Below are positions 23,475 through 31,903 of a stretch of 42,147 nucleotides of DNA, in pieces (positions within the stretch are counted from its first letter, which is position 1; the number at the start of each line of letters is the position of its first letter). The stretch comes from Candidatus Krumholzibacteriia bacterium (lineage in GTDB: Bacteria; Krumholzibacteriota; Krumholzibacteriia; WVZY01; JAKEHA01), in NCBI GenBank assembly GCA_029865265.1, contig JAOUHG010000031.1:1-42147 (forward strand), read 5' to 3'. The notes below the pieces were generated by a model. The model saw only the letters and a program-made list of their open reading frames with translations, searched no databases and was not told the DNA's origin. Both the position numbers and the translations under genes were made by a program.

Positions 23475-24488
23475 TCACCAGTCGAGTACGAGTGCAAAGA
23501 TGAGCGGCGCAACGATGGTGGCGTCGGATTCGACGATGAACTTCGGCGTGTCCTCGTGCAGCTTGCCCCACGTGATCTTCTCGTTGGGAACCGCACCGGA
23601 GTAGGAGCCATAGCTGGTGGTCGAATCGCTGATCTGGCAGAAGTAGCCCCATACCGGCACTTCTTTGCGCAGATCCTGGTGGATCATGGGCACCACGCAG
23701 ATCGGAAAGTCCCCTGCAATGCCCCCGCCGATCTGGAAGAACCCGATGGACGACTTCGCGGCCGTCGCCTGGTACCAGGCGGCCAAATCGACCATGTACT
23801 CGATGCCCGAACGCATGGTGGTCGCCCGGGTGTCGCCGCGAATCACCGCGGCTGCGAACATGTTGCCCAGGGTGGAATCCTCCCAGCCCGGAACCACCAT
23901 GGGAATGTTCTTCTCCGCGGCGGCAACAAGCCACGAGTCTTTGGGATCGATCTGGTAGTGCTGCTTCAACGCGCCCGATCGCAACACGCGCATCATGAAC
24001 TCGTGCGGGAAGTATCGTTCGCCGCTCTTGTCGGCGCGTTTCCACTCGTCGAGCATGACGTGCTCGAGACGGCGCATGGCCTCTTCCTCGGGGATGCACG
24101 TGTCGGTGACGCGGTTGAGGTGACGATCCAGCAGTTCCCGCTCCTGTTGCGGGGTCAGATCGCGGTAGTTCGGAATGCGCTCGTAGAAATCGTGCGCGAT
24201 CAGGTTGTAGACATCCTCTTCCAGGTTCGCCCCGGTGCAGGATATCGTGTGCACCTTGTCGGCGCGAATCATCTCCGCCAGGGAGAGACCCAGCTCCGCG
24301 GTGCTCATGGCGCCCGCGAGCGTCACCATCATCTTGCCCCCGCCGTCGATGTGCTTCTTGTACGCGTCCGCGGCGTCGATCAATGTCGCGGCGTTGAAGT
24401 GGCGGTAATGGTGACGAAGAAAGCTGGAGATTCCCGACTTGGGTAGTGCGGCCAACCCGGCCGTCCTGACTTCGGTGTCAGATTTCAT
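23475..24488 (-). CDS. Deoxyhypusine synthase-like protein
   Basis: The protein has 337 residues from the ATG at 24488. It matches the DHS family along its whole length: KMMVTLAGAMSTAELGLSLA, HTISCTGANLEED with the NAD-binding stretch, VPGWEDSTLGNMFAAA, GFFQIGGGIAGDFPIC, SDSTTSYGSYSGAVPNE and ITWGKL. K309 in WGK corresponds to the lysine that forms the enzyme intermediate in the eukaryotic enzyme. Bacteria lack eIF5A, and bacterial members act in homospermidine or other polyamine reactions, or have unknown substrates, so the reaction here is not fixed. It uses NAD and a polyamine donor by family knowledge. Its place as first gene before two cytochrome genes is unexpected. Confidence 0.87.
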   Translation of the reverse strand: MKSDTEVRTAGLAALPKSGISSFLRHHYRHFNAATLIDAADAYKKHIDGGGKMMVTLAGAMSTAELGLSLAEMIRADKVHTISCTGANLEEDVYNLIAHDFYERIPNYRDLTPQQERELLDRHLNRVTDTCIPEEEAMRRLEHVMLDEWKRADKSGERYFPHEFMMRVLRSGALKQHYQIDPKDSWLVAAAEKNIPMVVPGWEDSTLGNMFAAAVIRGDTRATTMRSGIEYMVDLAAWYQATAAKSSIGFFQIGGGIAGDFPICVVPMIHQDLRKEVPVWGYFCQISDSTTSYGSYSGAVPNEKITWGKLHEDTPKFIVESDATIVAPLIFALVLDW

Positions 24489-24536
24489 GGCGCGAATGGT
24501 AGCACGCGCCGACCGGCTTGCCAACCCCCGGGGCAC

Positions 24537-27500
24537 CTATTTGCCCATCTCGAAGCGGTAGAGGATATCGCTGCTGGCATAGCGCCCGCTCTCCGCCTGG
24601 AGTGTCCAGCTGTCCGTGAGTGAATAGCGCACACGGAAGGTGTTTGTCTCTTCGAAGAAACCGGCGGCGTAGCTCACGTATAGCTTTGGCGACAGGTACT
24701 TCCCCGCCACGAAAGACGCCTCCTTCATGGTGTCGCCAGTCTCGAGGTACGCGTCGTCCAGCATGATCTGCTTGCCGATGTCGCCCGCCAGCTGGTTGCC
24801 CTGCGACATGCCCAGGATCAGCGCCGCGTTGGCCATGGCGGCCTGGTCGCTCGTGGAGCCCGAGCTCAGCGGGCGTCCGAACATGAGGTACGACAACACT
24901 TCCGATTCTGACATGGGCGGATTGGAAAACACCGAGAATTGGGGCTTGCGCAGCGTGCCCGAGAGTTGCACGCCCACCATTTCGTTGGAACCCGCCATCA
25001 CGTTCTGCGTGGTAAGTCCACGCACGGCGCGTACGTCGAGACCTGGGTTGTCGATGGATCCGCCACCGAAGATCAGGCGGCCGCGATCGATGGTGAGATC
25101 ATTGCCGTATGCGCGGTACTTGCCGTTCTTGATCTGGATCTCGCCGGTACCGCGCGTGGGCTGGCCGACTTCGTCCTCCACCGAGAGACTTCCGGCCAGG
25201 CGGGCACGCAGGCCGAACCCGTCGAAGGTGACGCTGTCGCCGAGCGCGACCCGCAGCTTCGTCTTGACGCGCATCGGCGTGCGCGTCGCCAGCGTGTCCT
25301 GCACGAAGACCACGTCCGACGAAACCGTAACCGCATTCGAGGGAACCTCGGCCACTTCGATGCGCGCAAACGGGACATTGACGTCGCCGGTCAGGTCGAG
25401 GTCGCTGTCGGACAGATGGGCCTCGAGGTTGGGAGAAACGAACACCTCCGCGTCCGGCTGATTGAGCAACTGGAAGCGCTCCCCCTTCAGCAGGAACCTG
25501 GCATTGAAGCGCGCCCCGTCTGCGCGCGCGGAAGACGCCGTCAGGGTTACCCGCCCACCACCCGAGGTGACGCCGCCATCCACCGCGAGCGCCCCGGCAC
25601 CGTCCGAGGTCAGTTTCAGTGCCACGTCACGCAGCCGCAGTCCGGAAGTGAGGTCGAAACGCGCGCGCGAAAGATCCACGGTTCCGGCCAGTCTGAAATC
25701 GCCCGCGGTGCCCCGCGTCGACACGTGCGCGTTGAGTTCGCCCGCGGCGGCGGTGGTGAGATCGGGTGCAAGCACCACGAGCAGCGGGGCAATGTCGGAG
25801 CATTCCAGGTTCAGCGAGCCGTCGATGGGCTGCGTGCCCAGCGAGTCGCGCCCCAACACGAACCCGGGAATTGCCACGTCGCCGTCCACGGTGGCAATGC
25901 TCTCGCTATCGCGGGTGATCGCCAGATCCACGGCCGCGGTGACGCCGGTGTCATCGACCTGCGCGGTGACGCGGCCGTCGTATTCCACCCACTTCCCGGA
26001 AAGCGTCACGCGCCCGGGTCCCGGCTCGAGAACGGCGCGCGCGGTGACCCGGCCGGCGGGGTCGATGCGCACACGTGCGCTGCCGCCCAGGGTTCCGGTG
26101 ATACGCGTGCCGGCCGGAAAGTGGTGCGAAAAGTTGCCGAGCGGGAATTCATCGAGATTCGCCCACACGGTGGCGGTGTCGTCACGCGCCCACGCGCCGC
26201 GGGCGGTGAGACGCGCCCCGTTTGACACCAGAACCAGCGTGTCCAGGGCCGCACTGGAGGATGCGGCCCGCAGCCGCGCCGGCGCGCGGGTGCGCCATGT
26301 GCCCGCCATGTGGTGGTGCACCCGCAAGCGCTCAATACTCCCCGTCCACACCGAGTCGGCCCAGGCGCCGCGCAGCGTGATCGCACCGCTGAGGTCGCCG
26401 CGCGCAACCGCCACCGTGGCCACGTGGCCGTCGCGCGGGCCGCCGGCGTCCACGCGCACGCTGTCGAGCGGCGTTCCCCCGGTGGACGCGCCCAGCGCCA
26501 GCACGCGCACCTGCGCGGGGCGGCTGAACTCCGGGTCGAAATCAACGTCACCCTCCAGCCGGTCGACCGAGTAGTTCCGCACGCGCAGGCTGTCGGCGGC
26601 AAAGTTGGCGACCACGGCGAGCCGGCGCAGGTGCCCGGTCGCGGTGCCATCCAGCGTGACCGAGCCGGAGAGGTCCTCGCGCAGCAGCGACAGATCGGGG
26701 GCATTCAATTCCGCCGTCAGATCGATTGAGTCTCCGTAGTGCCCGTGGGCGGCGAGGTGCGTCTCGCCCCAGTCGACGCGCAGGTTCGAGAAGTCCGCCT
26801 CGCCGTTCTTCACGTCCGCCGTGCCGCTGCCGCTGAGCGCGCGCTCGCGGAAGGTTCCCGACAGCGACTCGATCGCGACATGGGCGCGCAGATCGGAGGG
26901 GGTGCGCCTCCCCGAAGCATTCATCTGCAGGGTCAGCGGACCGCGAACATTCCAGTGTGCCGGCGCCAGCGTCCCGGTCTCGAAGTCCTCGGCCGCCAGC
27001 ACGACGTCCCAGTCGATCCCATCTTTCCACGACGCGCGGCCGCGCACGTCCAGTGTCCCCCCGGCAAGGGCGATGTCGGCGCGGCGCACAGCGGCCGCGT
27101 AGGGCACGTAGCCGTCCGCATCCAGTTGCGCGTCGAGGACCGCCTCCACGTCGGGGATATTGCGGCCCGCGGCACTCACCCCGCTGCCGGACGCGGTTAC
27201 CTTCAGTTCAATGCTCGACGGGGTTCCGCTGAGGCGACCCTTGACCCGCGCGGAACCACGCGCGCGCGGCAGTATCTCGGCCAGCGACGGAACGGTGGCA
27301 TCCAGTGTAACGTCGGCTATCTCCCCCATGCTGCCGGAGAGCGTGGCGCGCGCGCTTCCCCAACTGACACGGGCGTCGGAGGCCTCGATACGCGACCCCT
27401 GCAGGGCCACCCTGCCACTCGCGGACAGCGGGCGTTCGCGCAGCACGCCGTCGAGTGATGCCAGATCGACATCGATCCATGTCGAGTCGCCGAGCAACGC

Positions 27501-28298
27501 GCCGGTGCCACGCGCGCGAAACGAAATGGCGCCCAGCCATTCTTCCGGTGCCGGCGCGATCTCGCCCACGCGAACACTGTCTCCCTCCACGCGTGCGTTC
27601 CACGAAACACCCGGCGTCCAGCGCACGAATCCGGAGCCGCGCACGACGCCACCGAGCGCCCGCACGTGGAGGGAATCGAGCGTCGCGCCCAGCGTATTCC
27701 CCGAGGCGCGTGCAAACACGCGCGCGTCGTGCACCGGCCCCGCGTCGCCGGCCGCAACGACGTCCGCGCGGTAACCGTCGGGACCACCGCTTCCGGCAAG
27801 CGCAACCTCGCGCAGTTCAACGCCACCCGGCACGGTCACCGACGAACGGCGCACGCTCAGACGGTCGGCGGCAAATGACCACGGCGTGGCAGTGATGTCG
27901 TTGTTGCGTTGTTCCGCCGTCACGGCACCGCCCGCATCGGACGCCACCGCTACCGTCTCCTCCTCGTGAACCACCACCCGTGCGCCGGCCACCTCCAGCA
28001 CACTCAGCGACACGCGCCGGCTGCGCAGCGCCTGCGGGCGCCAGGCAACATGGACGGTGTCGATCCACGCCTCCACCGGCCCCACGCGCAGCGTGACACC
28101 GTAGAGTCCGAAGCGCGACGCGAGCGACCCGTCGAACGACTCCGCGCGCGCCGGAAGTCCTCGTCCGTTTGCAACACCGAGCGCCAGGCGGCCCCCGGGG
28201 GTGGTGAAGAGAACGAACAACACCAGGGTCACCACCAGCGCCGTGAGTACCGCTGCACACACCAGGGCGATGCCGAGTATTCGTCGCGATCGCGCCAT
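24537..28298 (-). CDS. tamB: TamB family inner-membrane-anchored translocation/lipid-transport protein
   Basis: The protein has 1253 residues from the ATG at 28298. A single N-terminal membrane helix (ILGIALVCAAVLTALVVTLV, about 7-26) is followed by more than 1000 residues of repeating amphipathic beta strands typical of AsmA-like bridge proteins. The C-terminal TamB domain (DUF490) shows TRGTGEIQIKNGKYRAYG, LTIDRGRLIFGGGSIDNPGL, VGVQLSGTLRKPQFSVFSNP, SESEVLSYLMFGRPL and a final YRFEMGK strand. Such proteins form a long hydrophobic groove from inner to outer membrane, working with TamA in outer-membrane protein insertion and in phospholipid transport. It begins 1 base after the tamA stop. Length and order are normal. 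Confidence 0.92.
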   Translation of the reverse strand: MARSRRILGIALVCAAVLTALVVTLVLFVLFTTPGGRLALGVANGRGLPARAESFDGSLASRFGLYGVTLRVGPVEAWIDTVHVAWRPQALRSRRVSLSVLEVAGARVVVHEEETVAVASDAGGAVTAEQRNNDITATPWSFAADRLSVRRSSVTVPGGVELREVALAGSGGPDGYRADVVAAGDAGPVHDARVFARASGNTLGATLDSLHVRALGGVVRGSGFVRWTPGVSWNARVEGDSVRVGEIAPAPEEWLGAISFRARGTGALLGDSTWIDVDLASLDGVLRERPLSASGRVALQGSRIEASDARVSWGSARATLSGSMGEIADVTLDATVPSLAEILPRARGSARVKGRLSGTPSSIELKVTASGSGVSAAGRNIPDVEAVLDAQLDADGYVPYAAAVRRADIALAGGTLDVRGRASWKDGIDWDVVLAAEDFETGTLAPAHWNVRGPLTLQMNASGRRTPSDLRAHVAIESLSGTFRERALSGSGTADVKNGEADFSNLRVDWGETHLAAHGHYGDSIDLTAELNAPDLSLLREDLSGSVTLDGTATGHLRRLAVVANFAADSLRVRNYSVDRLEGDVDFDPEFSRPAQVRVLALGASTGGTPLDSVRVDAGGPRDGHVATVAVARGDLSGAITLRGAWADSVWTGSIERLRVHHHMAGTWRTRAPARLRAASSSAALDTLVLVSNGARLTARGAWARDDTATVWANLDEFPLGNFSHHFPAGTRITGTLGGSARVRIDPAGRVTARAVLEPGPGRVTLSGKWVEYDGRVTAQVDDTGVTAAVDLAITRDSESIATVDGDVAIPGFVLGRDSLGTQPIDGSLNLECSDIAPLLVVLAPDLTTAAAGELNAHVSTRGTAGDFRLAGTVDLSRARFDLTSGLRLRDVALKLTSDGAGALAVDGGVTSGGGRVTLTASSARADGARFNARFLLKGERFQLLNQPDAEVFVSPNLEAHLSDSDLDLTGDVNVPFARIEVAEVPSNAVTVSSDVVFVQDTLATRTPMRVKTKLRVALGDSVTFDGFGLRARLAGSLSVEDEVGQPTRGTGEIQIKNGKYRAYGNDLTIDRGRLIFGGGSIDNPGLDVRAVRGLTTQNVMAGSNEMVGVQLSGTLRKPQFSVFSNPPMSESEVLSYLMFGRPLSSGSTSDQAAMANAALILGMSQGNQLAGDIGKQIMLDDAYLETGDTMKEASFVAGKYLSPKLYVSYAAGFFEETNTFRVRYSLTDSWTLQAESGRYASSDILYRFEMGK

Positions 28299-28299
28299 C

Positions 28300-30039
28300 T
28301 TATAGATCCGGTCCCATGGTGAAATGGATGCGCCAGTCGTTGTGATGCACCGGGAAGCCCACGTCCAGGCGGATGGGTCCCACCGGGGAGCGCCAGCGCA
28401 CGCCACCACCCACACCCTGTTCGTATACACCCGAGCCGACTTCGCTGAACGCGTTGCCGCCGTCGTAGAACGCCGCCACCGCGAACTTCCCCGGCAGGGC
28501 GCGCTCGATTTCCACCGACATCACCAGCAGCAACGGGCCCCCGACGACGCGGCCGTCGGCGTCCTTCGGGCCAAGCGAAAGGTATTCGTATCCACGCACG
28601 GTGTTGTCACCACCGGTGAAGAAACGGATGGTGGGCGGAAGGTCACGAAACATGGACGAATCCACCCATCCGGTATCGACTCGCCCGATCAGGCGAAACC
28701 TGCCACCCAGACCACGCAGGCCCTTGGCCGACAGCGTCGGCGCCAGGAAGCTCTGCGTGGAGAGCAACCCCCGGTGCGACCCGCGCAGAGCGAGGTCCAC
28801 CCGGATACCGCGCTGGGGGTAGATGTCGTCGTCCGCGCGTTTCCATCGATAGGTGATGCCGGCGATGACCAGGTTGGTGGTGCCGGTGTCCGAGCCAACC
28901 TCGTAGTCCTCGCGCTCGTAGGCGAGGGTGATCGATTCCAGCCAGCCGGAGCGTTTCTGTGAACGCGTGGGACCCACCGCGATGCGGTCCGTCGTGTAGG
29001 GCGTGGGATCGAGGCGGGCGATGGTGGCGCCAAGGGTGTATGCGTGTGTCTTCGGATACAGGCTCGGCATGAAGTACTCCGCACTCGCTGACAGCTCCAC
29101 CTCGGACACGTTGATGCGCCCGTTGAAGCGGTGTCCCGAACGGTTCAGCCGGCGCAGCTCGGCGCCGAGAAGAAGGCGCGGCCCCGTGTCGGTTCCATAC
29201 CCCACCCCGATCTCGAAACGCTTCGGCTTGCGCGGGGTGAGTTTCACCTGGATGGGCACCTGGTTCCCGGCGACGAGATCGCGGCGCGGAACCGCTTCCA
29301 CGCGAGCAAAGTAGGGTGCGCCACCGAGTGCCGACTGGAAGGCGAGCAGGCGGTCGTAGCTGAAGGGGTCGCCGCGTTCGAAAGTTACGAATGTGCGCAG
29401 CACCCGCTCGTCGACCCCGGAGGAGTCGAACATGACGGGGCCGAAGGTGTAGCGTGGCCCGGTGTCGAAGGCAATGTTGATGTCGGCGACATTTTCGTCG
29501 ACGTCGATGAGGATGGTGCTGGCGCTGAATGTCGCGTCCAGGTAGCCGCTGTCCGCGGCGGCCACCGCGAACGTGTTCTTGCGTCGCGCGTAGAGGCGCT
29601 GGTCCAGTACGTCTCCGGTCTTGAGCGGGTACTCCGAAGCGAGTTTCGGTAACGGGGGCCGGGTGCTACCCTCGCCGACAACGGTCACCGATACATTGCG
29701 CACGCGCACCGGCTCGCCGAGATCCACCGTGTAGAGCGCCCGGTAGTGGTTTCGGCTGCGCAAGACAAGGGTATCGTTCACCGCGGCGCGGTAGTAGCCA
29801 AAAGGCGCCACCGCCTGCGCGATCTCGGCCGGCGCACGCCTGTGCATGCGCTCTATGGCGCCCTCGCTCAGGTCCTTCTTTCCCCTGACCTGCGCGACGG
29901 ATAGCGCCGCCTCGATATTCTTCACGATGTCCTTATCGGCGACTCCCTCGATGCGATAGTCCACGCGCGCGGCATGCGCCGTTGCCGCACCAAGCAGTGT
30001 CGCCAGCGCGACCGCCAGCCAGCCGCAACGTCCGCGCAA
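28300..30039 (-). CDS. tamA: TamA/BamA-type Omp85 outer-membrane protein
   Basis: The protein has 579 residues from TTG 30039, with GGAG 7 bases before it. A signal peptide (LAVALATLLGAATAHAA) is followed by three POTRA-type segments (about 25-265; GVADKDIVKNIEAALSV, VRVRNVSVTVVGEG, YTFGPVMFDSSGVDERVLR) and a 16-strand type barrel. The Omp85 hallmarks are present: RFFTGGDNTVRGYEYLSLGP with the VRGY loop, FAVAAFYDGGNAF, and GVGGGVRWRSPVGPIRLDVGF before the final strand IHFTMGPDL. Three POTRA domains and the tamB neighbour point to TamA rather than BamA. It follows the SpoIIAA-like gene by 20 bases. Confidence 0.9.
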   Translation of the reverse strand: MRGRCGWLAVALATLLGAATAHAARVDYRIEGVADKDIVKNIEAALSVAQVRGKKDLSEGAIERMHRRAPAEIAQAVAPFGYYRAAVNDTLVLRSRNHYRALYTVDLGEPVRVRNVSVTVVGEGSTRPPLPKLASEYPLKTGDVLDQRLYARRKNTFAVAAADSGYLDATFSASTILIDVDENVADINIAFDTGPRYTFGPVMFDSSGVDERVLRTFVTFERGDPFSYDRLLAFQSALGGAPYFARVEAVPRRDLVAGNQVPIQVKLTPRKPKRFEIGVGYGTDTGPRLLLGAELRRLNRSGHRFNGRINVSEVELSASAEYFMPSLYPKTHAYTLGATIARLDPTPYTTDRIAVGPTRSQKRSGWLESITLAYEREDYEVGSDTGTTNLVIAGITYRWKRADDDIYPQRGIRVDLALRGSHRGLLSTQSFLAPTLSAKGLRGLGGRFRLIGRVDTGWVDSSMFRDLPPTIRFFTGGDNTVRGYEYLSLGPKDADGRVVGGPLLLVMSVEIERALPGKFAVAAFYDGGNAFSEVGSGVYEQGVGGGVRWRSPVGPIRLDVGFPVHHNDWRIHFTMGPDL

Positions 30040-30059
30040 CGGTTACTCCGCGCGCCGCG

Positions 30060-30443
30060 TCATACCGCCTGGCCGGCGAGCCACTGCGTGGCCTGCGTGT
30101 GACTGCGGAAGACGCGCACCTCGAACGGCATCGCGTGCGCGCTCATTTCAAATAGCGTGGACAGGCCGAAATCGGGGCTGCCGGATACCAGAATCGCCAC
30201 CCGGTAGCCCTTCCCGCGATCCGACTGGCGCTCGCGGATCATCCGCAGCAGGTCCGGGATCTGCTGGGCATAGAGCCCGATGGACGCGTTGCGGATGTCC
30301 CACATGGCGTTGATGCCGGGACGGAAGGACGGATGGCCGATCATGGCTTCGAAGGCCTGTTCGACTTCTGCGAGCAGCAGCGTTCCGCTGCACTCGAAGG
30401 TAACGAGCGAGTTCTCGGGGTTGACATGGGTGGTGACGGGCAT
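30060..30443 (-). CDS. SpoIIAA-like (STAS-related) cytosolic protein
   Basis: The protein has 127 residues from the ATG at 30443, with GGAAGGAA upstream. The pattern LVTFECSGTLLLAEVEQAFE, NAMWDIRNASI, YRVAILVSGSPDFGLSTLFE and FEVRVFRSHTQATQWLAG is that of the SpoIIAA-like fold (STAS-type alternating strands and helices), with Trp-Asp-Arg in the third strand. This group is common in environmental bacteria, and its function is largely unknown; some members bind lipids or act in signalling. There is no conserved phospho-serine. It lies 20 bases before tamA and is probably the first gene of that operon. Confidence 0.72.
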   Translation of the reverse strand: MPVTTHVNPENSLVTFECSGTLLLAEVEQAFEAMIGHPSFRPGINAMWDIRNASIGLYAQQIPDLLRMIRERQSDRGKGYRVAILVSGSPDFGLSTLFEMSAHAMPFEVRVFRSHTQATQWLAGQAV

Positions 30444-30553
30444 CGCTGTTCCTTCCCAGCCGGGGAAGGCACAATCGTAGCCCATGGGCGCGGGGTTTGT
30501 CACCTCTCACCCGCCCGCCCCGCGGTCGCCGGCCTGGGCCCGTCCGGGGGCGC

Positions 30554-30994
30554 CTATTTCACGCGGCCCAGCTTGAACGCAAACCGCCCCGGGCCGGTGA
30601 AGAACAGCGCAATGTACACCGTCAACAGCTCCAGCGCGTGCGAGGCCCCGGACCAGCCGGATGCGGGGTTGTCCGCGGGAAGATTGAGGTGCCGCAGCAC
30701 GGCGACAAACATCGTGCATCCCAGCAGCAGCGCCGCCATCCGGAACAGGGGTCCCAGAATGAGAAGAAGGGAGCAGACGGATTCGGAGAAGGCGGCCATG
30801 AACCCCCAGAATACCGGGGCAAATGAGATCCCCAGTACGGAAATGCTCCCACCGACGGCTTCCCACTTCTCCGGTCCGCCCATGATCTTGTCGTAGCCGT
30901 GGAAGAGGAACATGGAGGCTCCGATGCCCACCCGGAGCAGGAGCAACCCGAAATCCATGGAAACGGGAGCGGCCGACGTCATCTTTCCGAACAT
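30554..30994 (-). CDS. DoxX-family membrane protein
   Basis: The protein has 146 residues from the ATG at 30994, with GGAGG upstream. Four membrane helices are visible (about 15-35, 55-78, 85-105, 115-135). FGLLLLRVGIGASMFLFHGYDKI, LGPLFRMAALLLGCTMFVAV and HALELLTVYIALFFTGPGRFA match the DoxX/DoxD-like group. The final G-P-G-R-F with K/R tail is typical. Members are linked to thiosulfate:quinone oxidoreduction or redox-stress membrane complexes, but most are uncharacterised. It is followed downstream by a 50-base gap and preceded by the nitrilase gene 66 bases away. Confidence 0.87.
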   Translation of the reverse strand: MFGKMTSAAPVSMDFGLLLLRVGIGASMFLFHGYDKIMGGPEKWEAVGGSISVLGISFAPVFWGFMAAFSESVCSLLLILGPLFRMAALLLGCTMFVAVLRHLNLPADNPASGWSGASHALELLTVYIALFFTGPGRFAFKLGRVK

Positions 30995-31060
30995 CTGAGA
31001 CCTCCACTGGAAAGGGATCGAACCCGGGGCGTGCAAGATCCGCGCCCCGCGGGAGGGAGG

Positions 31061-31897
31061 CTACCGCGAGAGCCAATCTTTGTACAACTCCGGTCTGCGG
31101 TCGCGCAGAAAGAGCGTACGGGCGTGGGATTGCGCGATCTCAGCGAGGTCGATGTCGCAGGAGAGGATTTCGTCGCGGCCGCTCGCGGCGCGCGCGATCA
31201 CGCGCCCGGCGGGATCGCACACGAACGACTCGCCGGCGAAGTCCAGCCGCGGCTCCTTGCCGACGCGGTTCACCAGCGCGGTGAAGTAGCCGTTCTGGAA
31301 CGCCGCCACGCGCATCTCCGCCTCGTACAGCCCCTCGGGCCACTCCCCCACCGCGCCCGCCTGCGGCACGAACACCACATCCGCGTCCTGCAGCGCGAGG
31401 GCACGCATGTACTCGGGATAGTGCCGGTCGTAGCAGATGGCGACACCGATGCGTCCGTGCTTCGTGTTGTATACCGGCGCGCCGGTGTCGCCGGGGGTGT
31501 AGTAGTCCTGCTCGTGGAAGCAGGCGTAGTCGGTAATGTGGATCATGCGCGTTACGCCCAGGAGGGTCCCGTCGGCGTCGATCACGGGCGAGGCGTCGTA
31601 CGCGTGTTCACCCGCTCGCTCGTAGAGATTGAGCACGATCACCACCCCCAGGCGCCGCGCGAGTTCCGCAAAGCGTTCCACGGTCGGCCCCGGAACCGGC
31701 TCGGCCAGGCCCAGGACGTCGCCGCCCCGCGCGGGATGCTGGGGATGGAAGGGCTCGAAGGCCAGTTCGGCAAAACCGATGATGCGCGCGCCGTCTGTGG
31801 CCGCCCGCTCCACGGACGCGAGGCCACGACGGACGTTGTCCGCGCGGTCGGCGGTGGCGTGTTGCTGGATGAGGGCGATGCGCAGCGGCTGCGACAT
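31061..31897 (-). CDS. Nitrilase-superfamily C-N hydrolase with the catalytic lysine position altered
   Basis: The protein has 278 residues, normal for the superfamily. It contains the base E44 in GFAELAFEPF and the nucleophile C155 in GVAICYDRHYPEYMR. The closest resemblance is to N-carbamoylputrescine and beta-ureidopropionase-type amidases (DYYTPGD, VGEWPEGLYEAEMRVAAFQNGYF, NRVGKE). At the position of the catalytic Lys, in the family's RKMHIPD segment, it reads RMIHITD, so M118 stands for Lys. Either a different residue takes over or the reaction differs. It ends 66 bases before doxX and starts 6 bases after mqnC, with which it is co-transcribed. The substrate is unknown. Confidence 0.85.
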   Translation of the reverse strand: MSQPLRIALIQQHATADRADNVRRGLASVERAATDGARIIGFAELAFEPFHPQHPARGGDVLGLAEPVPGPTVERFAELARRLGVVIVLNLYERAGEHAYDASPVIDADGTLLGVTRMIHITDYACFHEQDYYTPGDTGAPVYNTKHGRIGVAICYDRHYPEYMRALALQDADVVFVPQAGAVGEWPEGLYEAEMRVAAFQNGYFTALVNRVGKEPRLDFAGESFVCDPAGRVIARAASGRDEILSCDIDLAEIAQSHARTLFLRDRRPELYKDWLSR

Positions 31898-31903
31898 TGG
31901 CGG

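Noticed and set aside
24939-26225. 428-codon plus-strand frame inside tamB
   Set aside because: Antisense shadow of tamB; no promoter, ribosome site or family match.
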